Shown here piece by piece: positions 16,150 through 24,786 of a DNA stretch of 64,000 bases. The DNA is taken from NCBI RefSeq assembly GCF_900176535.1, contig NZ_FWXT01000001.1:558001-622000 (forward strand), read 5' to 3'. Position numbers and translations under genes: made by a program. Under the pieces are notes generated by a model that saw only the letters and a list, made by a program, of their open reading frames with translations, ran no database searches and was not told the DNA's origin. The first letter of the stretch is position 1. The number at the start of each line of letters is the position of its first letter. This DNA comes from Pedobacter africanus. Its GTDB lineage: Bacteria > Bacteroidota > Bacteroidia > Sphingobacteriales > Sphingobacteriaceae.

Positions 16150-17616
16150 TCAGTAGCCCTGGTTTTGGAGCAGGTTCTTAGCCTTGTTCAGATCGGACTG
16201 TGGCAAAGGAAAGAGTTGCTGGTAAGATTTCCATGCAACAAGGCCTTTGGATTTGATTGGGGTAACAACCGACATCACCGCATCAATAGTACCGGTACGC
16301 TTCAGGTCAAACCAGCGTTGTCCTAATTCCGTAAACAGTTCCACCTGCCTTTCGTGAAGAATAGCGGACAGTAAAGTATTTTTGTCGTTCGCTGTTAAGG
16401 TGCCGTCTGCCAATCCGGCTCTCCTTCGTATCGCCAGTAAATCCTCTCGCGCTCCTGCTATGTTGTTCAATTGAGCCCTGGCTTCTGCACGGATCAAATA
16501 TTGTTCTCCTAGGCGCAGCATCATCTGATATTCTGTCATAGCGGCAGCACCCGTTATATTTAAATTGCCCAGGTTAATTTTATACTTATAAGAATAATGA
16601 TAAATCGTTCCGGCTACATTAACCGCTCCAATCCAATTACCCAAATCTTTGCGCTGATCATTAGTTTCAAAACTGGCTAACAACTGTGAACTCAAAAAAA
16701 CAGGATTTCTAGAATCAGTAGTTGGTCCACTAGCACGAATTATGAAAGTGCGCGCATCTTCCGTATTAAAGAAAGAAGTAGTAGGCTGCACCTGCCAAAT
16801 CGCTTCCTTGCTATTTTTTAGAAATACTTCATTCAGGGCTGGCAAGCTAAATAAGAAACTATTGTTAATAACAGCAGTTGCTTCCTGTTCTGCATTTGCG
16901 TTATCCCTGGTATACAGGTATGCCCTGGCCAGTAAAGCCTGCGCAGCCCATTGCGTAGGTCTTACGCGTTCATTACTTGTTTTCAGCAAACTTTCATCAG
17001 GATAATTATCAGCCAATAAATCCCGTGCTTCTTTCAAATCACTAATGATCTGCTCGTATACCTTAGCCTGAGGAACACGGCTCAGTAGCATATTCACTTT
17101 ATAATCGGTAGTCATGGCCATTGGCAGATCCCCATACAGGTTTACCAGGTAGAAATAAAAAAAAGCACGCATAAATTTGGCCTCTCCCAGTAATTGTTTG
17201 CGAACAGCGGGAGTCAATGCATCAGCAGCGGGCTCATTCAACCCTTCAATTGCGGCATTACATCGGAACACAAAATTGTATAACGGGCTCCAGTACTCAT
17301 TACCTGATCCCTGAGCAGCCAAAATGTTGGTATAATAAGCAACATAGTTAGCCCCTGTAGTGTATGAAGTTAATTCATCCGCCGATAAGCCCAGCATTAA
17401 ACTTAACCCCCTGGTGCCTACAAAACATCCGGCATTATCAATTCCTTTACCCACATCACTATATAGGCCGCTAAGCACAGCGATTGCAGTCTGGTCACTG
17501 GTAAAAACATTAGCTGAAGAGATCACATTTACTGGAGCCGGTACTTCTATAAACTTTTTGCAGGAGCAAAGCAATAAGATTGCTAACAGCCATCCATATC
17601 TATATATCTTTTTCAT
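16150..17616 (-). CDS. SusD/RagB-family surface lipoprotein (operon 1)
   Basis: The product has 488 residues, with the lipobox in LLLCSCKKF. The SusD N-terminal region (VISSANVFTSDQTAIAVLSG) and TPR core (LLGEAKFMRAFFYFYLVNLY GDLP) are clear. The C-terminal family end is EVHERQ-like (LLSAILHERQVELFTELGQR, then WFDLKRTG and the final LLQNQGY). It caps the SusC-1 barrel and captures substrate. It starts 35 bp after the susC stop. Confidence 0.9.
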   Translation of the reverse strand: MKKIYRYGWLLAILLLCSCKKFIEVPAPVNVISSANVFTSDQTAIAVLSGLYSDVGKGIDNAGCFVGTRGLSLMLGLSADELTSYTTGANYVAYYTNILAAQGSGNEYWSPLYNFVFRCNAAIEGLNEPAADALTPAVRKQLLGEAKFMRAFFYFYLVNLYGDLPMAMTTDYKVNMLLSRVPQAKVYEQIISDLKEARDLLADNYPDESLLKTSNERVRPTQWAAQALLARAYLYTRDNANAEQEATAVINNSFLFSLPALNEVFLKNSKEAIWQVQPTTSFFNTEDARTFIIRASGPTTDSRNPVFLSSQLLASFETNDQRKDLGNWIGAVNVAGTIYHYSYKYKINLGNLNITGAAAMTEYQMMLRLGEQYLIRAEARAQLNNIAGAREDLLAIRRRAGLADGTLTANDKNTLLSAILHERQVELFTELGQRWFDLKRTGTIDAVMSVVTPIKSKGLVAWKSYQQLFPLPQSDLNKAKNLLQNQGY

Positions 17617-17651
17617 TGTTTTTTCTTTTTATTAAACATTCTGATAAACAA

Positions 17652-20600
17652 TTATAATCCTACCGTAAAACCAACGGTCCACATTTGAAGAGGCGGTAAG
17701 GTTGTAGAATTCTGCGTTTCCGGGTCCAGGCCGGTATAATTTGTAATGGTAGCCAGGTTTTGCCCCCTGAAATAAATACCGGCATTTTGTATCCGGGCCG
17801 ATTTCAGCCATTTTTCTGGAATTTGCCAGGACAGTGACACGTTTTTTAAGCGTATGTAGGAGGCATCATAGGAAAACCAAGCATCAGTTTCAGTAACGGG
17901 TAATATCCCACCAGTAGCAAATCTTTGGATCAGATTATTATCACCAGGCTTCTGCCAGCGGTTCAGCACAGTAACCGGCTGATTACTGTATTGGGTAACA
18001 AATGCACCGGGTAGATTGTCTGATCCATTCCAAAAAAACAGCTCCCGCGGCCCTTTTTGCCTTACAAACTGAAAAAGTAAATCGAGAGAAAACCCTTTGT
18101 AATTAAGTGTATTGCCAATACCACCGTAGAACCTGGGTTGTGTTGAAATAAGAATATTTCTATCTGCGTCTTGCGAAAGGCCTACTGGTTGATTATTTTC
18201 ATTTGCAATGGAATAATAGCCCGAATTGGGATCAATTCCTAGAAAACGGGCATAAGGACGGGCACCCAGCGGTTGACCGATAATCACCCCATCCAGGCCT
18301 TTTGCATAACTGCTTTCTTCAATACCGGGAAAAGCAATCAGCTTATTACGTGGAATCGTTAAATTCGCGTTTATTGTCCAGGCAAAATCCTTCGTCTTGA
18401 CAGTATTTGTCACAAGAGAAAATTCCCAGCTGGTATTTTGTACTGTAGCCGGAAAATTTTGTAAAAGTGAGTAGGAGCCAGTTACACTTGGCAATAGGTA
18501 TTGGATCAATTGGTTTGAACTGCGGTTGCGGGCATAAGTTAAATTAAGTAAAACCCGGCCTTTAAAAGCCCCTAGATCAAGTCCACTCTGCATCTTTCGC
18601 GTTTCTTCCCATTGCAGATTAGGATTATTTAATCCGGAACTGGCAAGAACTGCGCTATTTTGGTAAGGAAGCCTAGACTGCGGTGTATAGTAGTTATTAA
18701 GGTATTGGTAATTCCCGATCTGATCACTTCCTGTAGTACCATAACTGGCTCTCAGCTTACCAAAACTCAGAAAAGGTAAAACATTCCCAATGATTTTTTC
18801 TTCTGTGAAGATCCAACCAGCGCCCGCACTCCAAAAATTGTGAAATAGGTTATTCTCCCCAAATCTGCTGCTGCCATCGCGCCTTATGTTTAAATTAATT
18901 ACGTATTTCTGATCGTAAGTTGCATTCAGTCTTCCAAATACAGCACTATATTGGTAAATCGTATTATCGTATCCGGCACGAACGTTTGTCGCCGATCGAA
19001 TGCTTTTAACTAGAAGGTCGCTGGTAAAACCATATGCTTGAGTAAAATTTTGTTCCGCCTTATTTTTCTGAAAAGTACCGCCTGCCAGCGCATCTATTGC
19101 TATTTTTCCAATTAGCTTAGCATAAGTTAATTGCGGCTCCGCTATCCAGGAAAAGGAACCCAGATTATTAAAAGATGAGTAGCGCTGATCGCTTGTCCTG
19201 TCTTCAGGAGGATAACGTTCGGCCGAAGTGCTTAAAAAAGAATTCCCCTGAATATTGTTGTAGCCAAAACTACCTTTTACGGTCAATCCAGGCAAAATCA
19301 CATAACCAACCTGAGCGTTACTGTTTAAAGATTTTACTGCATGTTCATATGCTCTGTATGCGGTTTCGGTTAGAGGATTATCAAAGGTTGAAGATCCTGA
19401 AGCATTGGGAGCCCAGTTCAAAGTACCATCCTCATTATACAGTGGAGGTGCATTGGGTGCAAGAAAAAGCGCAGCTTTTGTCAGATCCGTGCCCGGAACC
19501 CCATTCCCATTTACCGCATAACTACCTGTTAAGCTAAATTTAAACCGCTGATTTGCTGAACTTGTATTCAGGTTAAAATGTAGGTTCCCCGTTTTACTGG
19601 CAAAATCGCCCGGAAAAACGGTTCCACTCTTATTGAATGTTGCACCAACCAGGTATTGAACATACTCTGTCCCTCCGGATACGGAAGCATTGATGTTGCT
19701 GTACTGAGCAGTACCCCCAATCAATTCTTTCTGCCAGTTGGTGTACCTGGTAGTGTCCCAAACCCGGAGGTCATAATTCGGGAAATCGTTAATATTCAGT
19801 CCATCATTTTTTATTCCTTCATAACGCATTTCCAGGTATTGCCGGGTATTCAGCATTTCTACCTCATGGCCCACCCTGCCCCAGCCTTGCTGGACACCTA
19901 CATCTATTTTAATTTTACCAGGTTTCCCCTTTTTTGTAGTAATCAGTAGAGCACCATTGGCTGCACGGCTACCATATATGGCCGTTGCATCCGCATCTTT
20001 TAAAATTGAGATAGATTCGATATCAGATGGATTAATAAAATTAATCGGGCTATTAACCGGATTCAGCGGAGATCCTCCATTCAATGGATCAAAAGAATCC
20101 ATATTCGATCCAAGCAGTTCAAAAGCTAAAGGAACTCCGTCCACCACAATCAAAGGATCACTCCCTCTGCCAATACTATTTTGCCCTTGTATCCTTACTT
20201 TAAAAGCCCCATTGGCCAATCCAGTACTTTGGGTTACAACTAATCCCGGTACTCTGCCTTGCAAGGCAAATAAAGGATTTTGCACCGGTTGCTGTTCAAT
20301 CTCTTTTGCGGTTATCATCGTCACATTACCCACGCTCAAGCGTTTGGTCTGCGTACCATAAGCAATAATCTGTACCTGGTCTAAAGGATTTTCTGAAAGC
20401 AAAAGCGTAATGCTACCCATGTTTTGTTTTGCAGGTAATTCTTTAGTCACATAACCAGTATAGGATATCACCAGCACAGCATCATCCTTCACATTCTCTA
20501 TCAAAAACCTACCCTGTGCATCCGTCATCGCCGCACCCTTTCCATCTTTCACCTTTACCGTTGCTCCCGGCAAAGGAGCACCCTTCTCATCCACAACCCG

Positions 20601-21032
20601 ACCAGTAATATCAATAAGATTTCTCCTATCGTTCGAAATGACGGATGCAATTTTGTCCAGAAAGGAAGGCTCTTTTTCTTTAATCAGTATGTTCTTATCT
20701 ACAATGGAATATTCCTGTCCCGGTGTATCCAGTATGCTTTTGAGTACCTCTGTAAGGTCTGAGTTTTTAAAATTTACGTTAAGTTTCCGGCCTGCATCTA
20801 TCTGATCTGGTGAGTACAGTACATTATAGCCTGTTTGCAGCTTTATCGCCTTAAATATTTCGCTCAGGCTGGCACCCTGCTTACTAAAGGTAAGCTTTTG
20901 TGCAAAGCTGGAGGCACTAACCTGCAGCAGGCAGGTGGTCATTATGATTACAACAAGCTTCATAATCAGTATTATTTTCTTCGGGAGCCCACTTTTAAAT
21001 AAAGCATCCCTGTTAAAAGCAGATAATTTCAT
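17652..21032 (-). CDS. SusC/RagA TonB-dependent receptor with STN domain (operon 1)
   Basis: The product has 1126 residues. After a signal region ending SSFAQ comes an STN domain (about 46-116), the signal-transducing module that contacts FecR. A carboxypeptidase-regulatory-like domain follows (ITGRVVDEKGAPLPGATVKV), then the plug (LQGRVPGLVVTQSTG, LKDADATAIYGSRAANGALL) and a 22-strand barrel ending MWTVGFTVGL. It imports its ligand with TonB energy. The linker between STN and the regulatory-like domain carries SVISNDRRN, encoded by a REP-like repeat; the SusC-2 and SusC-4 linkers are about five residues shorter. An antisense RNA is predicted over its leader. Confidence 0.92.
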   Translation of the reverse strand: MKLSAFNRDALFKSGLPKKIILIMKLVVIIMTTCLLQVSASSFAQKLTFSKQGASLSEIFKAIKLQTGYNVLYSPDQIDAGRKLNVNFKNSDLTEVLKSILDTPGQEYSIVDKNILIKEKEPSFLDKIASVISNDRRNLIDITGRVVDEKGAPLPGATVKVKDGKGAAMTDAQGRFLIENVKDDAVLVISYTGYVTKELPAKQNMGSITLLLSENPLDQVQIIAYGTQTKRLSVGNVTMITAKEIEQQPVQNPLFALQGRVPGLVVTQSTGLANGAFKVRIQGQNSIGRGSDPLIVVDGVPLAFELLGSNMDSFDPLNGGSPLNPVNSPINFINPSDIESISILKDADATAIYGSRAANGALLITTKKGKPGKIKIDVGVQQGWGRVGHEVEMLNTRQYLEMRYEGIKNDGLNINDFPNYDLRVWDTTRYTNWQKELIGGTAQYSNINASVSGGTEYVQYLVGATFNKSGTVFPGDFASKTGNLHFNLNTSSANQRFKFSLTGSYAVNGNGVPGTDLTKAALFLAPNAPPLYNEDGTLNWAPNASGSSTFDNPLTETAYRAYEHAVKSLNSNAQVGYVILPGLTVKGSFGYNNIQGNSFLSTSAERYPPEDRTSDQRYSSFNNLGSFSWIAEPQLTYAKLIGKIAIDALAGGTFQKNKAEQNFTQAYGFTSDLLVKSIRSATNVRAGYDNTIYQYSAVFGRLNATYDQKYVINLNIRRDGSSRFGENNLFHNFWSAGAGWIFTEEKIIGNVLPFLSFGKLRASYGTTGSDQIGNYQYLNNYYTPQSRLPYQNSAVLASSGLNNPNLQWEETRKMQSGLDLGAFKGRVLLNLTYARNRSSNQLIQYLLPSVTGSYSLLQNFPATVQNTSWEFSLVTNTVKTKDFAWTINANLTIPRNKLIAFPGIEESSYAKGLDGVIIGQPLGARPYARFLGIDPNSGYYSIANENNQPVGLSQDADRNILISTQPRFYGGIGNTLNYKGFSLDLLFQFVRQKGPRELFFWNGSDNLPGAFVTQYSNQPVTVLNRWQKPGDNNLIQRFATGGILPVTETDAWFSYDASYIRLKNVSLSWQIPEKWLKSARIQNAGIYFRGQNLATITNYTGLDPETQNSTTLPPLQMWTVGFTVGL
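20617..20644. repeat. REP-like repeat inside the SusC-1 gene
   Basis: On the coding strand it reads CCGTCATTTCGAACGATAGG followed by AGAAATCT and encodes VISNDRRNL. Comparison with the SusC-2 and SusC-4 linkers (FLDRLVNAFADIDVRG, FLDQLMSAFTAIDVRG) shows extra residues just here. Confidence 0.65.
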
Positions 21033-21041
21033 ACTTTTGTG

Positions 21042-21133
21042 GTTTGGGTTAATACGTTAAACACTACTCAAATTGTTTCATTAGGTTGGCCCAAATATGG
21101 CGTAGAGGTGTTAGAGCACTTCTACGCTTTTTT
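21042..21133 (+). ncRNA. Predicted cis-antisense RNA at susC-1 leader
   Basis: On the strand opposite susC-1, an exact -7 box TACTTTTG (21032-21039) overlaps the susC start codon. It is followed by GTTTGGG (21042-21048). A 10-bp terminator hairpin (21101-21110 with 21117-21126, one G-U pair) and T6 (21128-21133) come next. The predicted RNA is about 92 nt. A -33 TTTG is not clear (only CCTG at the right distance). The same layout occurs at all four susC genes here. Confidence 0.55.
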
Positions 21134-21294
21134 ATTAAGCTCCCTTTCTTTCCCTGGTTTTAACTCCGCTGTCGTAAAATGTTTTGCATCAGTTTTTTGG
21201 TTTAGTTTTTACTCTGTTAATTATCCGAAAGCGTTATTTACTTTTCGAGAGCATTAACAGCTATAATGATGGGATTGGTTAGGCCCCGATGATC

Positions 21295-22443
21295 CTATTT
21301 GCTAACTACTACTTGCTGTCCTTCTATTTTAAATTTAACCCCCGCTGTATATTCAAGGGCTTTTAATAAAGCCGATAGGTTATCATACCGTGTTACCGAA
21401 CCGCTTAGTTTTTTGTTTTTCAATTCTGGTTCCTGATAAGCAACAGTTACATTATACCATCGGGCAACCTGCCGCATCACCTCATCCATTGTGGTATTGC
21501 TATAAGTAAAGAGACCGTTTTTCCAGGCCACAGCAAGTTCCACATCAACTTCCTTCACTTTTATCCCCGCGCTACCCGTGACAAGGGATTGCTGGCCAGG
21601 TTTGAGGGTTATTGCGTTAAGATCCTTCGCATCCGCTCTGGATGACAATACAGGAGTAACCCGCACACTACCCTCTAACAACGTAGTCCTTATTCCACTC
21701 TCGTCTGTATAAGCATTCACATTAAAATGTGTACCCAATACTTCCAAACTTTGCCCTGCAGTTTCTACAACAAAAGGCCGTGTTTTATCCTTCGCCACTT
21801 CAAAATATGCTTCGCCACTTAGTTTAACCCTTCGCACAGCCCCACGCTCTTTTAAGGCAGCGCTATAGGTTAAACTTGAAGCAGCGTTTAGCCATACATG
21901 GGTACCATCAGGAAGTGTAACCTGGTACGTTCCGCCACGCGGGGTAACAAGGGTTTGCTCACCGGCAGTGTTTAGCGCATTAATTTTAGTCCCATCGTTA
22001 TAGGCCAGTTCTTTATCAGTTATGGTTATTCCGGTTTTGGCATCGCTTAAGCTTATGGTTTTGCCATTGCTGGTTAAAGTGGCATGGTTACCACCAGGGG
22101 CAATGTCATTTAGGTCCTTCGCATTCGCTCTGGATGACAGGGAGGTGTCAGGATTACGTGATGTATAAAACCAGATGCCGAAAGCAATTGCAGCTACTGC
22201 CGCGGCTGCGCCAATATAGTGTGGCCATAGCCTCGCTTTTTTTACAGGAGCACCAGCCTCTGAAAGTGGCGCTAAATTGGCCTCCAACTCTGCCTTAACC
22301 TGTGCCAATTCCTGCTCAGAAAGTAACGGCTTGTTTCCGGCATAAAAAATCTGGGCCTCAAGCAACTCCAGTTCGGCTGCCGAACACTCACCTTTACGAT
22401 AGCGGTTTAAAAGTTCTTCTAGTTCAATGCGGTTCATTTTCAT
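21295..22443 (-). CDS. FecR-family anti-sigma factor (operon 1)
   Basis: The product has 382 residues. The N-terminal cytoplasmic helices (about 1-70) bind the sigma factor, and one membrane segment follows (about 75-92, YIGAAAAVAAIAFGIWFY). The periplasmic FecR domain reads GGTYQVTLPDGTHVWLNAAS, GEAYFEVAKDKTRPF and LEVLGTHFNVNAYTDE, then DUF4974 near the C-terminus. It passes the SusC-1 signal to the sigma factor encoded 89 bp upstream. It is unusual in having two near-identical REP-encoded peptides, SSRANAKDLN (about 102-111) and SSRADAKDLN (about 267-276), that the other three FecR proteins lack. Confidence 0.9.
   Translation of the reverse strand: MKMNRIELEELLNRYRKGECSAAELELLEAQIFYAGNKPLLSEQELAQVKAELEANLAPLSEAGAPVKKARLWPHYIGAAAAVAAIAFGIWFYTSRNPDTSLSSRANAKDLNDIAPGGNHATLTSNGKTISLSDAKTGITITDKELAYNDGTKINALNTAGEQTLVTPRGGTYQVTLPDGTHVWLNAASSLTYSAALKERGAVRRVKLSGEAYFEVAKDKTRPFVVETAGQSLEVLGTHFNVNAYTDESGIRTTLLEGSVRVTPVLSSRADAKDLNAITLKPGQQSLVTGSAGIKVKEVDVELAVAWKNGLFTYSNTTMDEVMRQVARWYNVTVAYQEPELKNKKLSGSVTRYDNLSALLKALEYTAGVKFKIEGQQVVVSK
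21620..21647. repeat. REP-like repeat copy B inside FecR-1 gene
   Basis: The plus strand reads AGATCCTTCGCATCCGCTCT followed by GGATGACA. It differs from copy A (22112-22140) at two of 28 positions, lies in the same orientation about 490 bp away, and encodes SSRADAKDL in frame. Confidence 0.7.
22112..22140. repeat. REP-like repeat copy A inside FecR-1 gene
   Basis: The plus strand reads AGGTCCTTCGCATTCGCTCT followed by GGATGACAG and encodes SSRANAKDL. This type (GTCATCCAGAGCG... on the coding strand) differs from the GTCATTTCGA type in GH51 and SusC-1. Confidence 0.7.
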
Positions 22444-22532
22444 CCCTAATTAAATACAAGTCGATTTAAGGTTAAGTTAGTTCTCAAAAAAAGTTAAATA
22501 ATTGTTATAAATATTTCTGAAGGCACCCCGGG

Positions 22533-23117
22533 CTACAAAAACAGCATAAGAAATACAGCTCCCAATTTGCCTTTCAATATTTTTAAGGCCCTGTTCATAT
22601 TGGTTCTAACAGTAGCTTCGGGCAGCCCCAGATGTTCGGCAATTTCTTTCCGGCTCATGTTGTTTTTGCGCGCCAGCTCAAATACCAGGCGCATTTTTTC
22701 GGGCAGGGCCGCAATCTCCTGTGCTATTAGCGCCTCCAGGTCATGCTTTCGCACCAAATGGTCGGTGCTATCGGCCGGGGTCTGTGTAGGCTCGTTGTAG
22801 TGGTCAAGGTAGCGCTGTACTACTTTTTGGTGCTTGTACCGATCAAATACTTTATTTTTTACCGCAATAAAAATAAATCCCCTGAAATTCTTTTCGATGT
22901 CCAGATCTGAACGTTTTGTCCATAAGTCTGTAAAAAAATCCTGCACAACATCGCGGGCATCATCCCTGTCGTACAAGTTCCTGTAAGCAAATGAAACCAG
23001 CAGTTCGGCATAACGGTTAAACAGTTCACCAAAAGCAAGCTTGTCACTTTCTTTTACAAAAGCAACCAGTTCTTCGTCCCTATATCCGCTGTAATCAGCC
23101 ATGGCATTTGTTCCCAT
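22533..23117 (-). CDS. ECF sigma factor (operon 1)
   Basis: The product has 194 residues from the ATG at 23117; a second ATG at 23102 (MADYSGYRDEEL) would give 189 and is equally possible. Region 2 reads AFGELFNRYAELLVSFAYRN then DDARDVVQDFFTDLW. Region 4 reads LPEKMRLVFELARKNNMSRK then EIAEHLGLPEATVRTNMNRA. It should direct RNA polymerase to susCD of operon 1 when released by FecR. It belongs to the Bacteroidota-specific family of sigma factors paired with FecR and SusC. Confidence 0.9.
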   Translation of the reverse strand: MGTNAMADYSGYRDEELVAFVKESDKLAFGELFNRYAELLVSFAYRNLYDRDDARDVVQDFFTDLWTKRSDLDIEKNFRGFIFIAVKNKVFDRYKHQKVVQRYLDHYNEPTQTPADSTDHLVRKHDLEALIAQEIAALPEKMRLVFELARKNNMSRKEIAEHLGLPEATVRTNMNRALKILKGKLGAVFLMLFL

Positions 23118-23133
23118 ATCAATTTACGAATTA

Positions 23134-23163
23134 TAAATGTAAAACTATGTATGTTGAAACAAA
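23134..23163 (-). promoter_or_regulatory. Possible promoter of the operon 1 sigma gene
   Basis: On the minus strand TTTG (23163-23160) and TACATTTA (23141-23134) are 18 bp apart, close to the Bacteroidota TTTG-N19/21-TAnnTTTG pattern, with the last G replaced by A. It lies 17 bp upstream of the first ATG. Confidence 0.35.
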
Positions 23164-23295
23164 TAAACCACAACTTACGAAGTGACAATCAGGCACTTTG
23201 GTATAAAAACAGGCTTCAAAGCTATCGGAAAGCGGTAAATTATTTTCTTTTTACAAGAAAAATTATTTCTATGAATTTTTTTGGTTTGGTCATTA

Positions 23296-23586
23296 TTATT
23301 CTACCCTAACGTTCTCCTTAACCCTTTTCACAAATTCAGGAGCCGGTTTAAATTTAGGCGCAACATGAGCTGGCACATTTACCAGCGTATTTGTAGAAAT
23401 GTTACGGGCTGTTTTTGCTGCCCGCTTTTTGGGCTCAAAACTGCCAAAACCTCTTATATAAATGGTCTCCCCGGCGGTTACAGATTCTTTAACAACTTTA
23501 AAAAAGCGCTCTACGATTTCTAGAACATCGGCTCTTTCTATTCCGGTTTTGCCGGCAATCTGCTCAACAATTTCTGCTTTGGTCAT
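23296..23586 (-). CDS. HU-family DNA-binding protein
   Basis: The product has 96 residues from the ATG at 23586 (MTKAEIVEQIAGKTGIERAD); the frame extends upstream but that start is not typical of the family. The HU/IHF fold is complete: a helical N-terminus, IYIRGFGSFEPKKRAAKTAR at the turn into the DNA-binding arms, NTLVNVPAHVAPKFKPAPEF with the intercalating-proline arm, and the C-terminal helix. It bends and compacts DNA. It is a single gene facing the same way as the sigma gene. Confidence 0.92.
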   Translation of the reverse strand: MTKAEIVEQIAGKTGIERADVLEIVERFFKVVKESVTAGETIYIRGFGSFEPKKRAAKTARNISTNTLVNVPAHVAPKFKPAPEFVKRVKENVRVE

Positions 23587-23647
23587 TATGGTTTTAGTTT
23601 GGTTTAATAATTGGTTTTGTTGTTGCAAGGGGTAGCCAGATTAATTG

Positions 23648-24082
23648 CTAAACACTTCCGTTTTGCTTTGCATACAGCTGGTTGGCATTTAAAAAGATTA
23701 GATCAGCGTAAGCTTGTAGGTATAATTTTGATTGCCCCTTTTCCTGCGCATGGTTCAGCAAAATAGCCAGCTCGTTCATTTCACTCCGTAAGGCTTCGGT
23801 TAAAAGCATACTGATTTGGCCCCGAACTGTGTTGCTTACCAGTGCATGGTTATGCAGATCAGGATAACGCTCCAGATAGTCCACCGCAAAATGCTGGTTA
23901 AATTCCAGTACCCATCCGTCCCCTGCAAATTTATCTTCTTCAAATACTGATCCGGCCGGAACGAAAACAAGTTCATCGCCAGCTGTAAACCATAGCAAAC
24001 GGTTCCATTCATTAGTTGAGAGCGTGGTATTGTGGTTAGCCCTATCGAACCGGCCAATACTTACGCTTAAGTCATTTTCCAT
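23648..24082 (-). CDS. Unknown protein resembling an AraC sensor half
   Basis: The product has 144 residues from the ATG at 24082; the longer frame opens with GTG at 24100. The N-terminus reads as beta strands with WNRLLWFTAGDELVFVPAGS and DGWVLEFNQHFAVDYLERYP, a pattern I associate with the cupin-like sensor half of AraC-type regulators. The C-terminal part is helical (ISMLLTEALRSEMNELAILL). No HTH follows, so it is not a complete regulator. It lies 61 bp upstream of the HU start. Function unknown. Confidence 0.5.
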   Translation of the reverse strand: MENDLSVSIGRFDRANHNTTLSTNEWNRLLWFTAGDELVFVPAGSVFEEDKFAGDGWVLEFNQHFAVDYLERYPDLHNHALVSNTVRGQISMLLTEALRSEMNELAILLNHAQEKGQSKLYLQAYADLIFLNANQLYAKQNGSV

Positions 24083-24233
24083 ACAATTGCAGGCAAGCAC
24101 CTGCGCTACAGTTATTTGTTTATATTAAGTTAGGCTGCGAAGGTATTTAAATATCAGTTACCGCGCTTCATATTTTAAAAAACATTTCAAATTTTGTGGA
24201 TGGCGCGGGTTTAGATGTTTATGGCCTTAGTTA

Positions 24234-24629
24234 TTACGGCCGGGCCGCCATAATGGTTTTATACTTAACGCAGTTATCGGGCCCCAGGCTGAATTTAAAA
24301 ATAAAGCTATGCGCATCATGCTGTATTTCACTTAAAAAGCTGGCAAATACCGGTTCCAGCACTGCAATAAAGTTATCGCAGTACTTTTGAAAATCAACTA
24401 TGATGAATTTAAACTGGTACTGGGGCTTAAGTTCATTAAGGTTGATATAAATTTCAGAATTCCTGATCTGTAAAAACTTCGATTTTCGGTCTATGTTTTC
24501 CCTTAGCCTTGCATTCAGCCTGATAAAGTTCTGCAGTTTTTCGTGCAGTAATGCGGTTACATCATTGTAATCATTTTGCCAATAAGGCCTTTCTGATGTT
24601 ATTGCCCGGTAGTTTCTTTGGTAGCCCAT
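24234..24629 (-). CDS. Unknown cytoplasmic protein, 131 residues
   Basis: I do not recognise this protein. It has no signal peptide or membrane segment. The first half is helical and charged (YNDVTALLHEKLQNFIRLNA), the second alternates strands (QYQFKFIIVDFQKYCDNFIA, HSFIFKFSLGPDNCVKY). Codon use looks like that of the neighbours, which supports a real gene. It is divergent from the RadC-like remnant to its right. Confidence 0.45.
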   Translation of the reverse strand: MGYQRNYRAITSERPYWQNDYNDVTALLHEKLQNFIRLNARLRENIDRKSKFLQIRNSEIYINLNELKPQYQFKFIIVDFQKYCDNFIAVLEPVFASFLSEIQHDAHSFIFKFSLGPDNCVKYKTIMAARP

Positions 24630-24786
24630 AATTGTGTTTTAATCCCCTTTGCAAAGCTAGGTTATTGAGATATTTATTTGCAAATAAAATGCTAAAATTA
24701 TTAGTGTTTAATCAGTGGTTTTAGCACTTTTGTTTTAAGCGTAAATGCTTTAAACAGAACTTATTATTTACTCAAAAAACTGAAAT

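Noticed and set aside
19957..20361. 134-codon open frame opposite SusC-1
   Set aside because: It mirrors the plug region of a clear TonB-dependent receptor and has no motif of its own.
21101..21133. Hairpin in the fecR-susC gap read as an attenuator of susC
   Set aside because: The T-run is on the strand opposite susC at all four loci, so the hairpin cannot terminate susC transcription; an antisense terminator fits better.
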